From Ferruginibacter sp. (GTDB lineage: Bacteria; Bacteroidota; Bacteroidia; Chitinophagales; Chitinophagaceae): a stretch of 64,000 nt of DNA. Below, in pieces: positions 43,412-54,400 of the stretch. The stretch is from assembly GCA_016786725.1 (NCBI GenBank), contig JAEUVU010000004.1:239247-303246 (forward strand). The letters run 5' to 3'. Position numbers and translations under genes: made by a program. The notes below the pieces were generated by a model. It searched no databases. It saw only the letters and a program-made list of their open reading frames with translations, and had not been told where the DNA came from. Within the stretch, counting starts at the first letter, position 1, and each line of letters opens with the position of its first letter.

Positions 43412-44728
43412 ATGAGTTTTACAGTAGCAATAACAGGCAGGCCCAATGTGGGCAAAAGCACATTCTTTAACCGTTTGCTGGAGCAGCGCAAGGCCATTGT
43501 TGATGATATCAGCGGGGTAACACGTGACAGGCAGTATGGTGTAGCCGAATGGGCAGGAAAGACTTTCAATTTAATTGATACCGGTGGTTTTGTTCACGGC
43601 AGCGATGATGTATTTGAAAGAGAGATACGCAAACAGGTAGTAATTGCCATTGAAGAAGCCAATGCCATTATTTTTATGGTAGATGCTTCAACCGGCATTA
43701 CCGAACTGGACAACAGCATGGTTGACCTGTTACGCCGGAGCAAAAAACCTGTTTTTCTGGTGGTTAACAAAGTAGATAACCATGAGCGCCTGATGGAAGC
43801 CAGTGAATTTTATGCACTTGGTTTCGAAAATATTTATTTCGTTTCTTCCGTCAGCGGCAGCGGCACCGGCGAAATTTTAGATGCGGTTACAGCACTGATA
43901 AGCGATAAAGATTCTGATGAAGTTTCAGCAGAAACCGATCTTCCTAAAATTGCCATCATCGGTCAGCCCAATGTTGGTAAATCATCTTTATTAAATGCAT
44001 TGATAGGGCAGGAGCGTACCATTGTAAGTGATATTGCCGGCACTACCAGGGATACCATTCACACACACTACAATCTTTTTAATAAAGAATTCATGCTGAT
44101 TGATACCGCCGGCATCAGGCGTAAAACCAAAGTGCATGAAGACCTGGAATTTTATTCGGTGATACGGGCCATTAAAGCCGTTGACGAAGCGGATATCTGT
44201 ATGCTGATGCTGGATGCAGGCAAAGGCATTACAGCCCAGGACCTTTCTATTTTTGCACTGGCAGTAAAAAAAGGAAAAGGCATTGTTGTACTGGTAAATA
44301 AGTGGGACCTGGTTGAAGAAAAGAAAACCAACACGGTTAAAGATTATGAAAAGGAATTGAAAAAACGACTGGCGCCCTTCAGCGATGTACCCATCATATT
44401 TATTTCGGTAACAGAAAAGCAACGCATTTTTAAAAGCATAGAAACAGCGCTTGAAGTTTTTGGGAACCGGCAAAGGAAAATCCCTACCTCTCAACTGAAT
44501 GAAGTGATGCTTAAAGCCATAGAGGCATACCGCCCTCCTGTAGTAAGGGGCAATCCTTTAAAAATAAAGTATGTAACACAGTTGCCAACGCATACACCCA
44601 GTTTTGCTTTTTTCTGTAATTATCCCGATGATGTAAAAGCATCTTACAAAAATTACCTCGAGAACCAGCTGCGTGAAAAATTTAATTTTACCGGTGTGCC
44701 GGTGAGGTTGTTTTTCAGGAAGAAGTAA
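43412..44728 (+). CDS. der: GTPase Der (EngA)
   Basis: A 438-residue GTPase with two G domains in tandem, needed for 50S ribosome assembly. G1 motifs are GRPNVGKST (about residue 8) and GQPNVGKSS (about residue 183), with G3 DTGG and DTAG and G4 NKVD and NKWD. A C-terminal KH-like domain follows (from about 355, MLKAIEAYRPP). Order and length are those of Der. The start ATG lies inside the last unit of a 7-base repeat array. Confidence 0.97.
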   Translation: MSFTVAITGRPNVGKSTFFNRLLEQRKAIVDDISGVTRDRQYGVAEWAGKTFNLIDTGGFVHGSDDVFEREIRKQVVIAIEEANAIIFMVDASTGITELDNSMVDLLRRSKKPVFLVVNKVDNHERLMEASEFYALGFENIYFVSSVSGSGTGEILDAVTALISDKDSDEVSAETDLPKIAIIGQPNVGKSSLLNALIGQERTIVSDIAGTTRDTIHTHYNLFNKEFMLIDTAGIRRKTKVHEDLEFYSVIRAIKAVDEADICMLMLDAGKGITAQDLSIFALAVKKGKGIVVLVNKWDLVEEKKTNTVKDYEKELKKRLAPFSDVPIIFISVTEKQRIFKSIETALEVFGNRQRKIPTSQLNEVMLKAIEAYRPPVVRGNPLKIKYVTQLPTHTPSFAFFCNYPDDVKASYKNYLENQLREKFNFTGVPVRLFFRKK

Positions 44729-44865
44729 TGCCCGCCCTTTTCTTACGCTTTTAATCCCTTTCACAGCACCTGTTTTGCACAGGCCAAAAAATGCTGTATT
44801 TTTACTGATTATCTGAAGCCTGGGTTTACACATAACTCAACATGAAACTGGTTATTTTTACGAGA

Positions 44866-47800
44866 ATGAAAAAGTTTTGCTTACTGCTGTTAACGGCATC
44901 TTTGTTTTCCGTAACCATATTTGCCCATGATAAAATGCATGTTACAGAAACGCCTGCATTGGATGCAGTTGGCCCGGTAATTACTTATACTGCATTAGGG
45001 CAATCCAGTTGTACAACTACCAGAACATTTACAGCTACCATTACCGATGTAGATGGAGTGAATATAAATCCCGGAACAAAACCAAGGGTGTATTATCAAA
45101 GGGTTGGCGATGCAAACACCTGGATTGGAAATACCAGTGCAACAGGTGGATGGAAATATGTGGAAGCAAGCAATGCAGGCAGCCCTTTCAGTTTTACTAT
45201 TGATTATTCTCTTTTGGCAGGCGGCGTTGTTTCAGGGCAAACCATTCAGTACTTTGTTATTGCGCAGGATCTGAATGCTGTGCCAAATGTAGGTTTGGGC
45301 AGCGCCACTACTTTCAATACGGCCCCGTCTTCTGTAGCATTAACTGCAGCAAATTTTCCGGCAGGAGGCGCCATCAATATTTATAATATTATAAATGCCT
45401 TACCTGTTTTGATGCAGATAGGTGCTGCCGGCGATTTTTCCACACTTACAGGTGCAGGGGGCTTATTCAATGCAATAAACAATGTGGGATTAGCTGGCAA
45501 CACAACTGTAGAAATTGCAGATGCACTGGTTACAGAAAACAATGCTTTTCCTCTTTACCAGATTCAAAATACCGGTTGTAATGCAGGTACTGCAACGTTA
45601 TTGATAAAACCCGCTGCAGGTGTATCGCCCACCATTACTGGGAGCAGGCCTAACGATCCCCTGATAAGAATTTTAAGCAGCAATGTTACCATTGATGGAT
45701 CCAATAACGGAACCACCAGCCGGGATATGACGTTGACAAATACCAATACAACAGGCCCAACGGTTATTTTGTTTGGTTCTTTAGCCTCTATACCCATCAG
45801 CAATTCGGTTTTAAAAAATACCATTTGTGTGAACCAGGCTCAGTTTACGGGTTGTGTTGTTGTATCTGATGGCAGTGTAGGGGGCAGTCCGGGATACTTT
45901 AATAATATTACCATACAAAATAACAGCATACAAAAATCCGGTATCGGAATTTTATGTGCTGCCAATATAGTGGCAGGAAACGGTTCGGTACTCATTTCTG
46001 GCAATGACCTGAATTCAACTTCCACCAGCGCTTTATCTCAACTGGGTATTTATACAGAAGGCGTTGACGGCGCCACAATCACTAATAATAACATAGGCAA
46101 TTTTGAGTCATCCATAGCATCGCCGCGTTATGGAATATGGCTGAATCTTTTCACCAGAAACAGCACAGTTTCAAATAACATTATTTCAAACATTGCTTAT
46201 ACCGGAAGCAGCACCCCTTCCACTTACGGCATTTTTCTGTCAAACGGCAATGCAGCCAGTAACAACCTTATCTCGGGTAATACGATAAGTAATATTTCTT
46301 CGGGAGCTACAGCTTCAGTTTATGGAATTGGATTTTCATCGGTAGCATCAGGCGGAATCACTATCGAAAAAAATAAGATCAGCAATATAAAAAACACCAA
46401 TGCCAGTGGCTATGGCGCTTATGGTATTGGCCTTTCTTCCACTAATACAGCCGCCGATATCACTGTCGCCAATAATTTTATTTTTGATGTAGCCGGACGT
46501 GGTTCTGCAACCACGCCTAATGTGCGTAATGGTTATGGAATTTATATGTCGTCCGGCGGTGGCTATAAAATTTATTACAACAGCGTTAATATGAATACCA
46601 ACCAGCTTAATGCATTTGGTACTTCTGCCGCTTTAATGATCAATGGAGTTACCACATCAACCTCCATTGATCTGCGTAATAATATATTGGCCAATACACA
46701 AACATCTGGCGTGCCCATGGCCACCCGCTATAGTATTTATTGTGCCAACCCAAATACCATTTTTTCAAATATTGATCACAACCAGTATTACGTAGCCGGA
46801 ACCAATCTTGGTTTCCTGGGTTCTGCCTGCACTTCTGTTGCCCAGATAGCAACACAGTTTGGAGGCAATACAAATTCTATCAGTATTTTACCTCCCTTTG
46901 TATCATCTACCGACCTGCATATACAACCTGTTATTTGTTACATGGATAACCGGGGAACGCCAATAAGTATTGCAACCGATATTGACGGTAATACCCGTGA
47001 TGCCGAAACACCAGATGTAGGGGCAGATGAATTCAATGTAACTTACAGCAATACACTGGCCGGTGCGGCAGGGTTTGCTGTTTGTGATAACAGGATTGTT
47101 TCTTCAACAGGCACCACTTACGTTAATACATCCTGCAACAAAATTGCATACATACTGCCGGCATTGGGCACACCTGTTACCGGAAAGATAAATGTATGTG
47201 TTACCCGGGATGCAACCCAGCAAACTTTTAATGGCGAACCTTATGTGCAGCGCCATTATGATATTGAACCGGCAACCAATGCAGCCAACGCCACAGCTAC
47301 TGTTACTTTATATTTTACCGACCAGGAATTTATTGATTACAATACTAATAACGGAGCATGGCCCAAATTGCCAACCTCTTTAACAGGTGGTAATGCAGAT
47401 GTCAACAGGGCTAATGTTAGAATCACCCAGTTTCATGGTGCAGCAAGTATGCTACCTTCCACTCCCGGAAATTATCCGGGCGGATGGGTACTGATAGATC
47501 CTGTGGATAATGATGTTTTCTGGAACGGAACCTATTGGGAAGTGACCATTCCTGTAAATGGTTTCAGCGGGTTTTACCTGCATACCACGCTTTATGAAAC
47601 ACCGCTGCCGGTTGTTATCAATTATTTTACCGGCCGCAGGCAGGGCGGTAGCCATTTGCTTAACTGGAAAGTAACCTGCAGCAGTACCCCACGTGTTACC
47701 ATGATACTTGAACGCAGTGCGGATTCAAGAAATTTCAGCCCCATCAATAATATTACCGCTGATGCAGTACGTTGCAACCAGCCTTTTGATTATACCGATG

Positions 47801-48162
47801 CCGATCCGGTAAAAGGCATGAATTATTACCGCCTTAAAATGATTGACGCCGATGGTAAAATTTCTTACAGCAGCATGGTGGCATTATTAAATGCAGTTAA
47901 AGGATTTGATATCATCAGCATTGCACCCAACCCGGTTGTTAACGGCAATTTTAAATTAAATGTTGCTTCGGCACAATCTGGCAAAATGGAACTCAGCATT
48001 TTTGATATGCAGGGCAGGCTGGTAAAGCAGCAGAATATTTCACTAATTGCCGGATTTAATAGTTTGCCAATTAAGGTAGATCATCTTTCTGCCGGATCAT
48101 ACACCATCAGGGCGAATACAATGAATGAACAAATTAAAATTGCACGTTTTGTAAAGCAATAG
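44866..48162 (+). CDS. T9SS-sorted protein with beta-helix region
   Basis: About 1098 residues from the ATG at 44866 (MKKFCLLLLTASLFSVTIFAH); an ATG 24 bases upstream is the alternative. After the signal peptide an Ig-like region (to about 160) precedes a right-handed beta-helix with recurring NNIISNI, GNTISNI and KNKISNI turns (about 240-640). A module marked PYVQRHYDIEP and FTDQEFIDYN follows (about 760-880), then the linker LPVVINYFTGRR and the type A sorting domain: ISIAPNPVVNGNFKLN, IFDMQGRLVKQQ, LSAGSYTIR. It is probably secreted by the type IX system and attached at the surface. The last 130 residues are nearly identical to those of the next gene. Confidence 0.9.
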   Translation: MKKFCLLLLTASLFSVTIFAHDKMHVTETPALDAVGPVITYTALGQSSCTTTRTFTATITDVDGVNINPGTKPRVYYQRVGDANTWIGNTSATGGWKYVEASNAGSPFSFTIDYSLLAGGVVSGQTIQYFVIAQDLNAVPNVGLGSATTFNTAPSSVALTAANFPAGGAINIYNIINALPVLMQIGAAGDFSTLTGAGGLFNAINNVGLAGNTTVEIADALVTENNAFPLYQIQNTGCNAGTATLLIKPAAGVSPTITGSRPNDPLIRILSSNVTIDGSNNGTTSRDMTLTNTNTTGPTVILFGSLASIPISNSVLKNTICVNQAQFTGCVVVSDGSVGGSPGYFNNITIQNNSIQKSGIGILCAANIVAGNGSVLISGNDLNSTSTSALSQLGIYTEGVDGATITNNNIGNFESSIASPRYGIWLNLFTRNSTVSNNIISNIAYTGSSTPSTYGIFLSNGNAASNNLISGNTISNISSGATASVYGIGFSSVASGGITIEKNKISNIKNTNASGYGAYGIGLSSTNTAADITVANNFIFDVAGRGSATTPNVRNGYGIYMSSGGGYKIYYNSVNMNTNQLNAFGTSAALMINGVTTSTSIDLRNNILANTQTSGVPMATRYSIYCANPNTIFSNIDHNQYYVAGTNLGFLGSACTSVAQIATQFGGNTNSISILPPFVSSTDLHIQPVICYMDNRGTPISIATDIDGNTRDAETPDVGADEFNVTYSNTLAGAAGFAVCDNRIVSSTGTTYVNTSCNKIAYILPALGTPVTGKINVCVTRDATQQTFNGEPYVQRHYDIEPATNAANATATVTLYFTDQEFIDYNTNNGAWPKLPTSLTGGNADVNRANVRITQFHGAASMLPSTPGNYPGGWVLIDPVDNDVFWNGTYWEVTIPVNGFSGFYLHTTLYETPLPVVINYFTGRRQGGSHLLNWKVTCSSTPRVTMILERSADSRNFSPINNITADAVRCNQPFDYTDADPVKGMNYYRLKMIDADGKISYSSMVALLNAVKGFDIISIAPNPVVNGNFKLNVASAQSGKMELSIFDMQGRLVKQQNISLIAGFNSLPIKVDHLSAGSYTIRANTMNEQIKIARFVKQ

Positions 48163-48187
48163 TCATTAACTGAATATTATTAATGCC

Positions 48188-48218
48188 AAGGCTTCCTTAA
48201 TCAGGCAGCCTTTTTTTT
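48188..48218 (+). terminator. Terminator after the first large T9SS gene
   Basis: AAGGCT-T-CCT pairs with AGG-C-AGCCTT, followed by a run of eight T. Confidence 0.8.
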
Positions 48219-48337
48219 ATTTAAATATAGCTAGCTTTTTTGTAGCGAAATATATGCATAATATTATTTATCTTTATATCAGTTAATCTTTCAATTCTCT
48301 AAAGCAAATTTCCGTACAATAAAAATGCTAAGCATTT

Positions 48338-51085
48338 ATGAAGATCCGGTTTATCATTAGTTTTTTTATTCTTCTTATCATTTGCAGTTCTGCTTTTGGA
48401 GCAAAAAAATATGTATGCATTTGCGGCAATAATAGCAATACCGGTGATTCTCCCGGACAGGCATATTTAACAGTTCAACATGCAATTGATAATACTGCCG
48501 CTTATGATACCTTGTATTTTATGCCTGGGGTCTTTATACAATCTACTTCTATAAGAATAATAAAACCGATTACGATAAAAAAATACAGTGTTGCAGGAGA
48601 AGCCATTATAGATGCATCAACAATGGCATTTACACTCACTGATCCTTTTATTATTGCAATTATCAATACCAGAGATGTAAGTATTGATAGTTTAACAATA
48701 CGAAACGGAATTTTTGATGAGGCAAAAGGTATTTGGGTTTTACGTAACAGCGATGCGTTTGCAAAAATGCGCAACATAACAATCAGTAATTGCACACTTA
48801 ATAATATTGGATGGATAAGTAATGATCTTGATTCGAGTCAATACAATTCTTCTATTGTTACAAATGCAATAAAAGTTGAAGGACAAACAGCAATTTCAAT
48901 ATCAGCGGTTACAATTAAAAATAACAGGATAACCAACTGTGCTACTGGTTGGGGCGAAGCGGTAACCATTACCGGCAATGTGGATACCTTTTATGTACAA
49001 AATAATATTGTTGATTCAATAGCAAATATAGGAATAGTGGCAGCCGGCAATTACGCTAATACTGGCGCACCTGCAGGTGTAAACCAGGCACGCAACGGTT
49101 TAATAAGCGGTAACAGTGTTTCAAATTGTATGTCAGGCAATGCAATATCAGCCGGCATATATTTAGATGGTTCGAGAGATTGTATTGTAGAAAAAAATAA
49201 GTCTTTCAAAAATGGCGCAGGCATTTCAGTTAATGCCGAAGAGCCGCAGGGAACTAATTTGGTTACTGGTCATATTGTACGCAATAACCTCTTTTATGAA
49301 AATTCTATTGAAGGGATGTCAATCGGGTCATCAAAAAAAGGCCAAAAATTAAGTAAAAGCTATATTGTTAATAATACATTTTATAAAAATGTTACTAAAG
49401 TACATATAAATCTTATTGATTCAATTGGAATTCCTGGAGACAGATTTTCTGTAGAAGATATAGCTGGTACCAATAGTGAGATACTCTTACAAAACAGCGA
49501 CAGCATAACATTCCAAAACAATATTGTTTACCCTAAAGATTCTTTCACTGTATTTATTGGTATGTCTGGTGCTTTAACTCCGGTTATTGATACAATTTTT
49601 ATAACCAATTTTAAATCCGACTATAATTTATATTTTAATTACGATTCTTTTGCATTATTCAGGTCAGCAATAAGAAATAGTTTTAATGCCATCAACGGCC
49701 CTCAAAACTATGCAACCATTCCCGACTTTAATGCTGCACCAGCAAGGCAGGATTCAAATTCAATATTTGCCGATCCTTCTTTTTTTGATACAACGGTTTT
49801 TAATTTTCAATTAAAGCCCTGCTCTTATGCAATAGATAAAGGCAACCCCGTTTATAACAATGCCATACATGGCCTTAAGGACTATATTGACAGTTCAAGG
49901 GTTTTTAATAATGTAAGAATTGATTGCGGCGCTTATGAATACCCGGCCTGTTTTATAGCTGCCCTGGCAGGGGTAACAGGCGGCAGCCAGGTATGTGTAA
50001 ACAATATGGTTTCAAATACCGGTACTGATTATTTTGATGCATCCTGTAACTTTTTAACCAAGTTGGTACCTTCCGGGGTATCGCCTGTAAGCGGCAATAT
50101 AAATAGCTGTGTAATTATTGATGGAACAGTTCAGACTTTTAATGCAGCGCCTTATGTGCAGCGCCATTATGATATTGAACCTTCAGTAAACCCCAACACC
50201 TCAACAGCAACAATTACGCTATATTTTAAAGACCAGGAATTTGTAAACTATAATGCCGTGAGAGGTGCATTTCCTGCATTGCCAACGGTGGCAACAGGAG
50301 GTAACAGCGATCCTAACCGATCCAGGTTGCGTATAACCCAGTATCATGGCATTCCCATTCCTCCTCATAATACAGGCAATCCGGCACCAGGTTATTATTC
50401 ATTAAATACAAGTACTCTGATAATACCTGATACTGTAAAGTATAATACCTGCGGCTATTGGGAGGTTATATTTAAAGTATCCGGCTTCAGCGGTTTTTAT
50501 GTGCATACCAACAATTTTAATGCACCATTGCCAATAGTGGTTAATTATCTTACAGGGCGCAGGCAGGGCAGTAGCCATTTGCTTAACTGGAAAGTTACCT
50601 GCAGCAGTACCCCACGAGTTACCATGATACTTGAACGCAGTGTGGATTCAAGAAATTTCAACCCCATCAATAATATTACCGCTGATGCAGTACGTTGCAA
50701 CCAGCCTTTTGATTATACGGATACCGATCCGGTAAAAGGCATGAATTATTACCGCCTTAAAATGATTGACGCCGATGGTAAAATTTCTTACAGCAGCGTG
50801 GTGGCCCTATTAAATGCCCTTAAAGGATTTGATATCATTAGCATTGCACCCAACCCGGTTGTTAACGGCAATTTTAAATTAAATGTTGCTTCGGCACAAT
50901 CTGGCAAAATAGAACTCAGCATTTTTGATATGCAGGGCAGGCTGGTAAAAAAGCAGGTTGTATCACTTATTGCCGGTTTTAACAATATACCTGTTAAGGC
51001 TGATGATCTTTCTGCCGGAACTTACTCCATACGTGGCGTCATCGCCGATGAACAGGTAAAAGTTTTGCGTTTTGTGAAACAATAA
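48338..51085 (+). CDS. T9SS-sorted protein with beta-helix region, paralogue
   Basis: A 915-residue exported protein (signal peptide ends ICSSAFGA, about residue 22). It opens with a choice-of-anchor-like strand (YVCICGNNSNTGDSPGQAYLT), a form seen in secreted beta-helix proteins, then a parallel beta-helix up to about 520 (VEKNKSFKNGAGISV, ENSIEGMSIGSSKKG). The same PYVQRHYDIEP module as in the previous gene lies at about 600-720. The linker and type A sorting domain end it. At DNA level its last 400 bases differ from the upstream gene at only a few percent of positions. Confidence 0.92.
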   Translation: MKIRFIISFFILLIICSSAFGAKKYVCICGNNSNTGDSPGQAYLTVQHAIDNTAAYDTLYFMPGVFIQSTSIRIIKPITIKKYSVAGEAIIDASTMAFTLTDPFIIAIINTRDVSIDSLTIRNGIFDEAKGIWVLRNSDAFAKMRNITISNCTLNNIGWISNDLDSSQYNSSIVTNAIKVEGQTAISISAVTIKNNRITNCATGWGEAVTITGNVDTFYVQNNIVDSIANIGIVAAGNYANTGAPAGVNQARNGLISGNSVSNCMSGNAISAGIYLDGSRDCIVEKNKSFKNGAGISVNAEEPQGTNLVTGHIVRNNLFYENSIEGMSIGSSKKGQKLSKSYIVNNTFYKNVTKVHINLIDSIGIPGDRFSVEDIAGTNSEILLQNSDSITFQNNIVYPKDSFTVFIGMSGALTPVIDTIFITNFKSDYNLYFNYDSFALFRSAIRNSFNAINGPQNYATIPDFNAAPARQDSNSIFADPSFFDTTVFNFQLKPCSYAIDKGNPVYNNAIHGLKDYIDSSRVFNNVRIDCGAYEYPACFIAALAGVTGGSQVCVNNMVSNTGTDYFDASCNFLTKLVPSGVSPVSGNINSCVIIDGTVQTFNAAPYVQRHYDIEPSVNPNTSTATITLYFKDQEFVNYNAVRGAFPALPTVATGGNSDPNRSRLRITQYHGIPIPPHNTGNPAPGYYSLNTSTLIIPDTVKYNTCGYWEVIFKVSGFSGFYVHTNNFNAPLPIVVNYLTGRRQGSSHLLNWKVTCSSTPRVTMILERSVDSRNFNPINNITADAVRCNQPFDYTDTDPVKGMNYYRLKMIDADGKISYSSVVALLNALKGFDIISIAPNPVVNGNFKLNVASAQSGKIELSIFDMQGRLVKKQVVSLIAGFNNIPVKADDLSAGTYSIRGVIADEQVKVLRFVKQ

Positions 51086-51125
51086 CACATAACCCGCAGC
51101 CATTGCGCAAACCCCAATAGCTGCT

Positions 51126-51220
51126 GCCAAACTCAAATAAGCAACTGCCAAATTCAAATAAGCTGCTGCCAGATTCAAGTAAGCAGCTGCCAGATTCAAA
51201 TAAGCAGCTGCCAAACTCAG
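51126..51220. repeat. 21-base tandem repeat, about 4.5 copies
   Basis: Copies start at 51126, 51147, 51168, 51189 and 51210 (GCCAAACTCAAATAAGCAACT type). The period is 3 x 7, so it is a higher-order form of the 7-base arrays. Read on the minus strand it encodes AAYLNLA repeats, but I do not consider that a gene. Confidence 0.93.
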
Positions 51221-51230
51221 GTATTCGCCT

Positions 51231-51286
51231 CCGAACCCCTGATCCCCAATTCCTAATTCCTAATTCTCAATTCTCAATTCCTACCC
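51231..51286. repeat. Eight 7-base repeats
   Basis: Units run CCGAACC, CCTGATC, CCCAATT, CCTAATT, CCTAATT, CTCAATT, CTCAATT, CCTACCC. It follows the 21-base repeat in the 402-base gap between two T9SS genes. No gene or clear terminator is seen in the rest of the gap. Confidence 0.88.
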
Positions 51287-51487
51287 CCTCATTCATAACT
51301 TGTGGAAATCTTAACCCCTTATTAATGCCCCGCAGAGCAACTTTTTGCCGGTAATAGGTATCTTGCACAAAATCCCGGCACTTGTTTTGCCCGTAAATAT
51401 CCCTGAATAAATCCACTGATAAACCAAACCAGCTATTGGTATATGCCAATGGCAATTTTATTTTTATAACAGATTTAAATTGATAAG

Positions 51488-54400
51488 ATGAAGAAAATTT
51501 ACGTTTTGTTTTTTTTGATTTTTGCATGTGCCGGAGTTTGGGCGCAGGTGAGTTTAACAAACGGAAGCCCTTCTGCTACCATTGATTTCAGTAATTCAAT
51601 GCAAACAGGGGTTGGTTCAAATCCCGCTACAGCCTTTGCCGGTGCCGGTTTTGAGCCTGCTACAGTAACTGCAGGAAGATTGAATTCGAATGCATGGGCG
51701 GTAACAGGAATGAGCGATGGTGCATTAGCATTTGGGGGAACAAATACAACAGGCGACCATGCAAGAGGTTCTACAGCTGTAGCAATAACCACAGGAGGTA
51801 TTTATGCATATACAGGGGCACCAGGTTCAGTTGCTAATCCGGCTTTAATGATACAACCTGGAGCTGCAGATTTTACGCCTGGAACCCTAACACTTCGTAT
51901 CCAAAACGATGGTACTACAAACATTACACAACTTGCAGTTTCCTATAATTTATTTATACGCAATGACCAGGCCTGGAGCAATTCCTTTAATTTCTCTTAT
52001 TCTTCGGATAATGTATCCTATACAACTGTTCCGGCATTAGACTATGCTTCTCCGGCAGCAGCTGATGCATTGGGTTGGATTATTGTTGGCTCGGCACCTT
52101 CAAGAACTACAACTATTACAGGGCTTTCTATAGCTCCTGGTAGTTATGTTTACATCCGTTGGTCTGGTGATGATGTTTCAGGAAGTGGCAGCAGGGATGA
52201 ATTTGGTTTGGATGATATTAATTTAACCGCTACTTTTTCTGCAGGGGGTACGCCTGATATTGTTCTGTCATCTCCTAATCCTTCAGTAGCGGCGGGTAAT
52301 ATGGCCCAGGGCAGCACCAATAACCTTATTTACCGGTTTGACCTGGCAGTAACAACAGCCGATGCAACTTTAAATGGTGTAACAATAAATACTGCCGGTA
52401 CTTATACCGTTGCAGATATAACCAATTTCAAATGCTGGTACTCAAGTGATGCGGTGTTTAGTCCGGGTACCGATGTTTTATTATCAACCTTAACGCCTGT
52501 TGGTACAGCCGGCCCGCAGGTTTTTCCTTCGTTCCCCAACCAAACCGTATTAAATGGTGCAACGGGATATTTTTTCATCAGCGCCGATTTGCCTTGTACG
52601 GCTGTACCAGGCAATAATATTTCTGTTAATGCAATTACTACCGCCGATATCAGTTTTGTAAGTGGCAACAAAACAGGTACTGCTTTTGCCGGTGGCCTGC
52701 AAACCATTATAGCGGCCACTCCCAACGATGTAACGGCACCTGCTGCATCTGTGGCCAATGCCAGTTCATCATTAAGCTGGGTAACACCCACCGGATGCTT
52801 TGATGAAATATTAATAGTAGCAAGAGCAACAACCAATAATGATGGTACACCAACCGGGGATGGAACTGCTTATACAGGCAATGCTGCATACGGATCCGGA
52901 ACGCCTCTGGGCAGTGGGTTTGTTGTTTACAAAGGGCCTTCAACTTCCCCTCAACCTGTTACCGGATTGATCAACGGTACTGCTTATTACTATAAATTCT
53001 TTACAAGGCTTGGCACTACATGGAGTACAGGCATAGAAGTAAATGCAACACCTGCATTGGTTACTTTAGCAACTGATTATTTCAGGTCAATAGCATCGGG
53101 CAGCTGGGCGGTAGCCACTACCTGGGAAAGCAGTGCCGACAGCAGTACCTGGATTCCTGCAACATTGATACCGGGCGCTTTGGCTGCACATGTTGTAATA
53201 CAAAATCCCGATTCGGTTTACCTGGCAGCCAATACCATTACTGCAAACCTTACAGTTATGTCGGGGGCTGTTGCCAATGCGCTTACATTTACGATGACGG
53301 CTACCAACCGCTTCAACTTACTGGGCACCGCATCTTTTTACCAGGGCGGTACTTCTACTTTTGTTCCGGGTATTCAACAGGTACTTGCAGCAACGAGTAA
53401 TTACCATTATAATGGTGTTCAAAACGGGCTTAATTCAGGAGCTTATCCAGAATTTGGCAATTTTATCTGGGAACCAACACCCACTATTTCCGGTACTTTC
53501 CAAAACAACGTTGTGCTTGCACCTGCTAACTTGGGGTTACTGGTGAGAGGAAATATGACGATCAATATACAGGGTGGTACACCAAGGGAAGTAAGGTTTG
53601 CTACCGGCACTTCCATTACCCGGACACATGTGATAGATGGAAACCTCAATATAATCAGCAGCAGTTCTGTAGTTGTAATATCCAATGGCGGCCTTCCTGT
53701 ACAATCAACACTTACAGTAGGCGGTAATATCAATATAAGCGCCGGTATCTTACAGGGTACAAGTTCTTCTGCAGCTACCAACGGCAATGCAGTTTTAAAC
53801 CTGCGTGGCAATATCAACAATACAGGGGGTACTATACAAACCGGTGCAAGTACTGCAGGTATTTTTAGTTTGAATTATACAGGCACGGCAGCACAAAGCA
53901 TTAATAATACCGGTGGTACATTTATTTTTACTGCAAATCAACTTGATTCGATTAATAAAGCCGGCGGGGCGCTTACTTTAAATACACCAGTTACACATAA
54001 CGGCACTATCTATTTTTTATCGGGTATTGTAAATACAACCACAGTTAACCTGTTAACGCTTGGTGCAACGTCGGCAGTTTTAAATGCATCCAATGCAAGC
54101 TATGTAAGCGGCCCGGTTAAAAAGACCGGCAATACCACTTTCATCTTCCCGGTAGGAAAAGTAAATGGTTATGTGCCACTGGGCGTAAGCAATTTTACAG
54201 GGTTATCGGCACCTACTGATGAACTAACTGCAGAGTACATAAGAGCAAGCGGAAATGCTTTAGGACCGATTACAGACCCTTTTTTAAACCGTGTAAGTTC
54301 ATGCGAATACTGGACACTGGATGTAAATGCCGGTACACCCACCGTTGACCTTACATTATACTGGAATGCAAATAATGCGTGTAATGGCGCATATATCACC

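Noticed and set aside
43991..44494. Long minus-strand frame opposite der
   Set aside because: It lies fully inside der, whose G motifs are beyond doubt; no family similarity is seen on the reverse strand.
50963..51214. Minus-strand frame of 83 codons with AAYLNLA repeats
   Set aside because: It overlaps the sorting domain of the T9SS gene and its repeat part is just the 21-base minisatellite.
51126..51286. Possible CRISPR array
   Set aside because: The units are 7 and 21 bases, directly adjacent with no unique spacers, and no cas genes are near.
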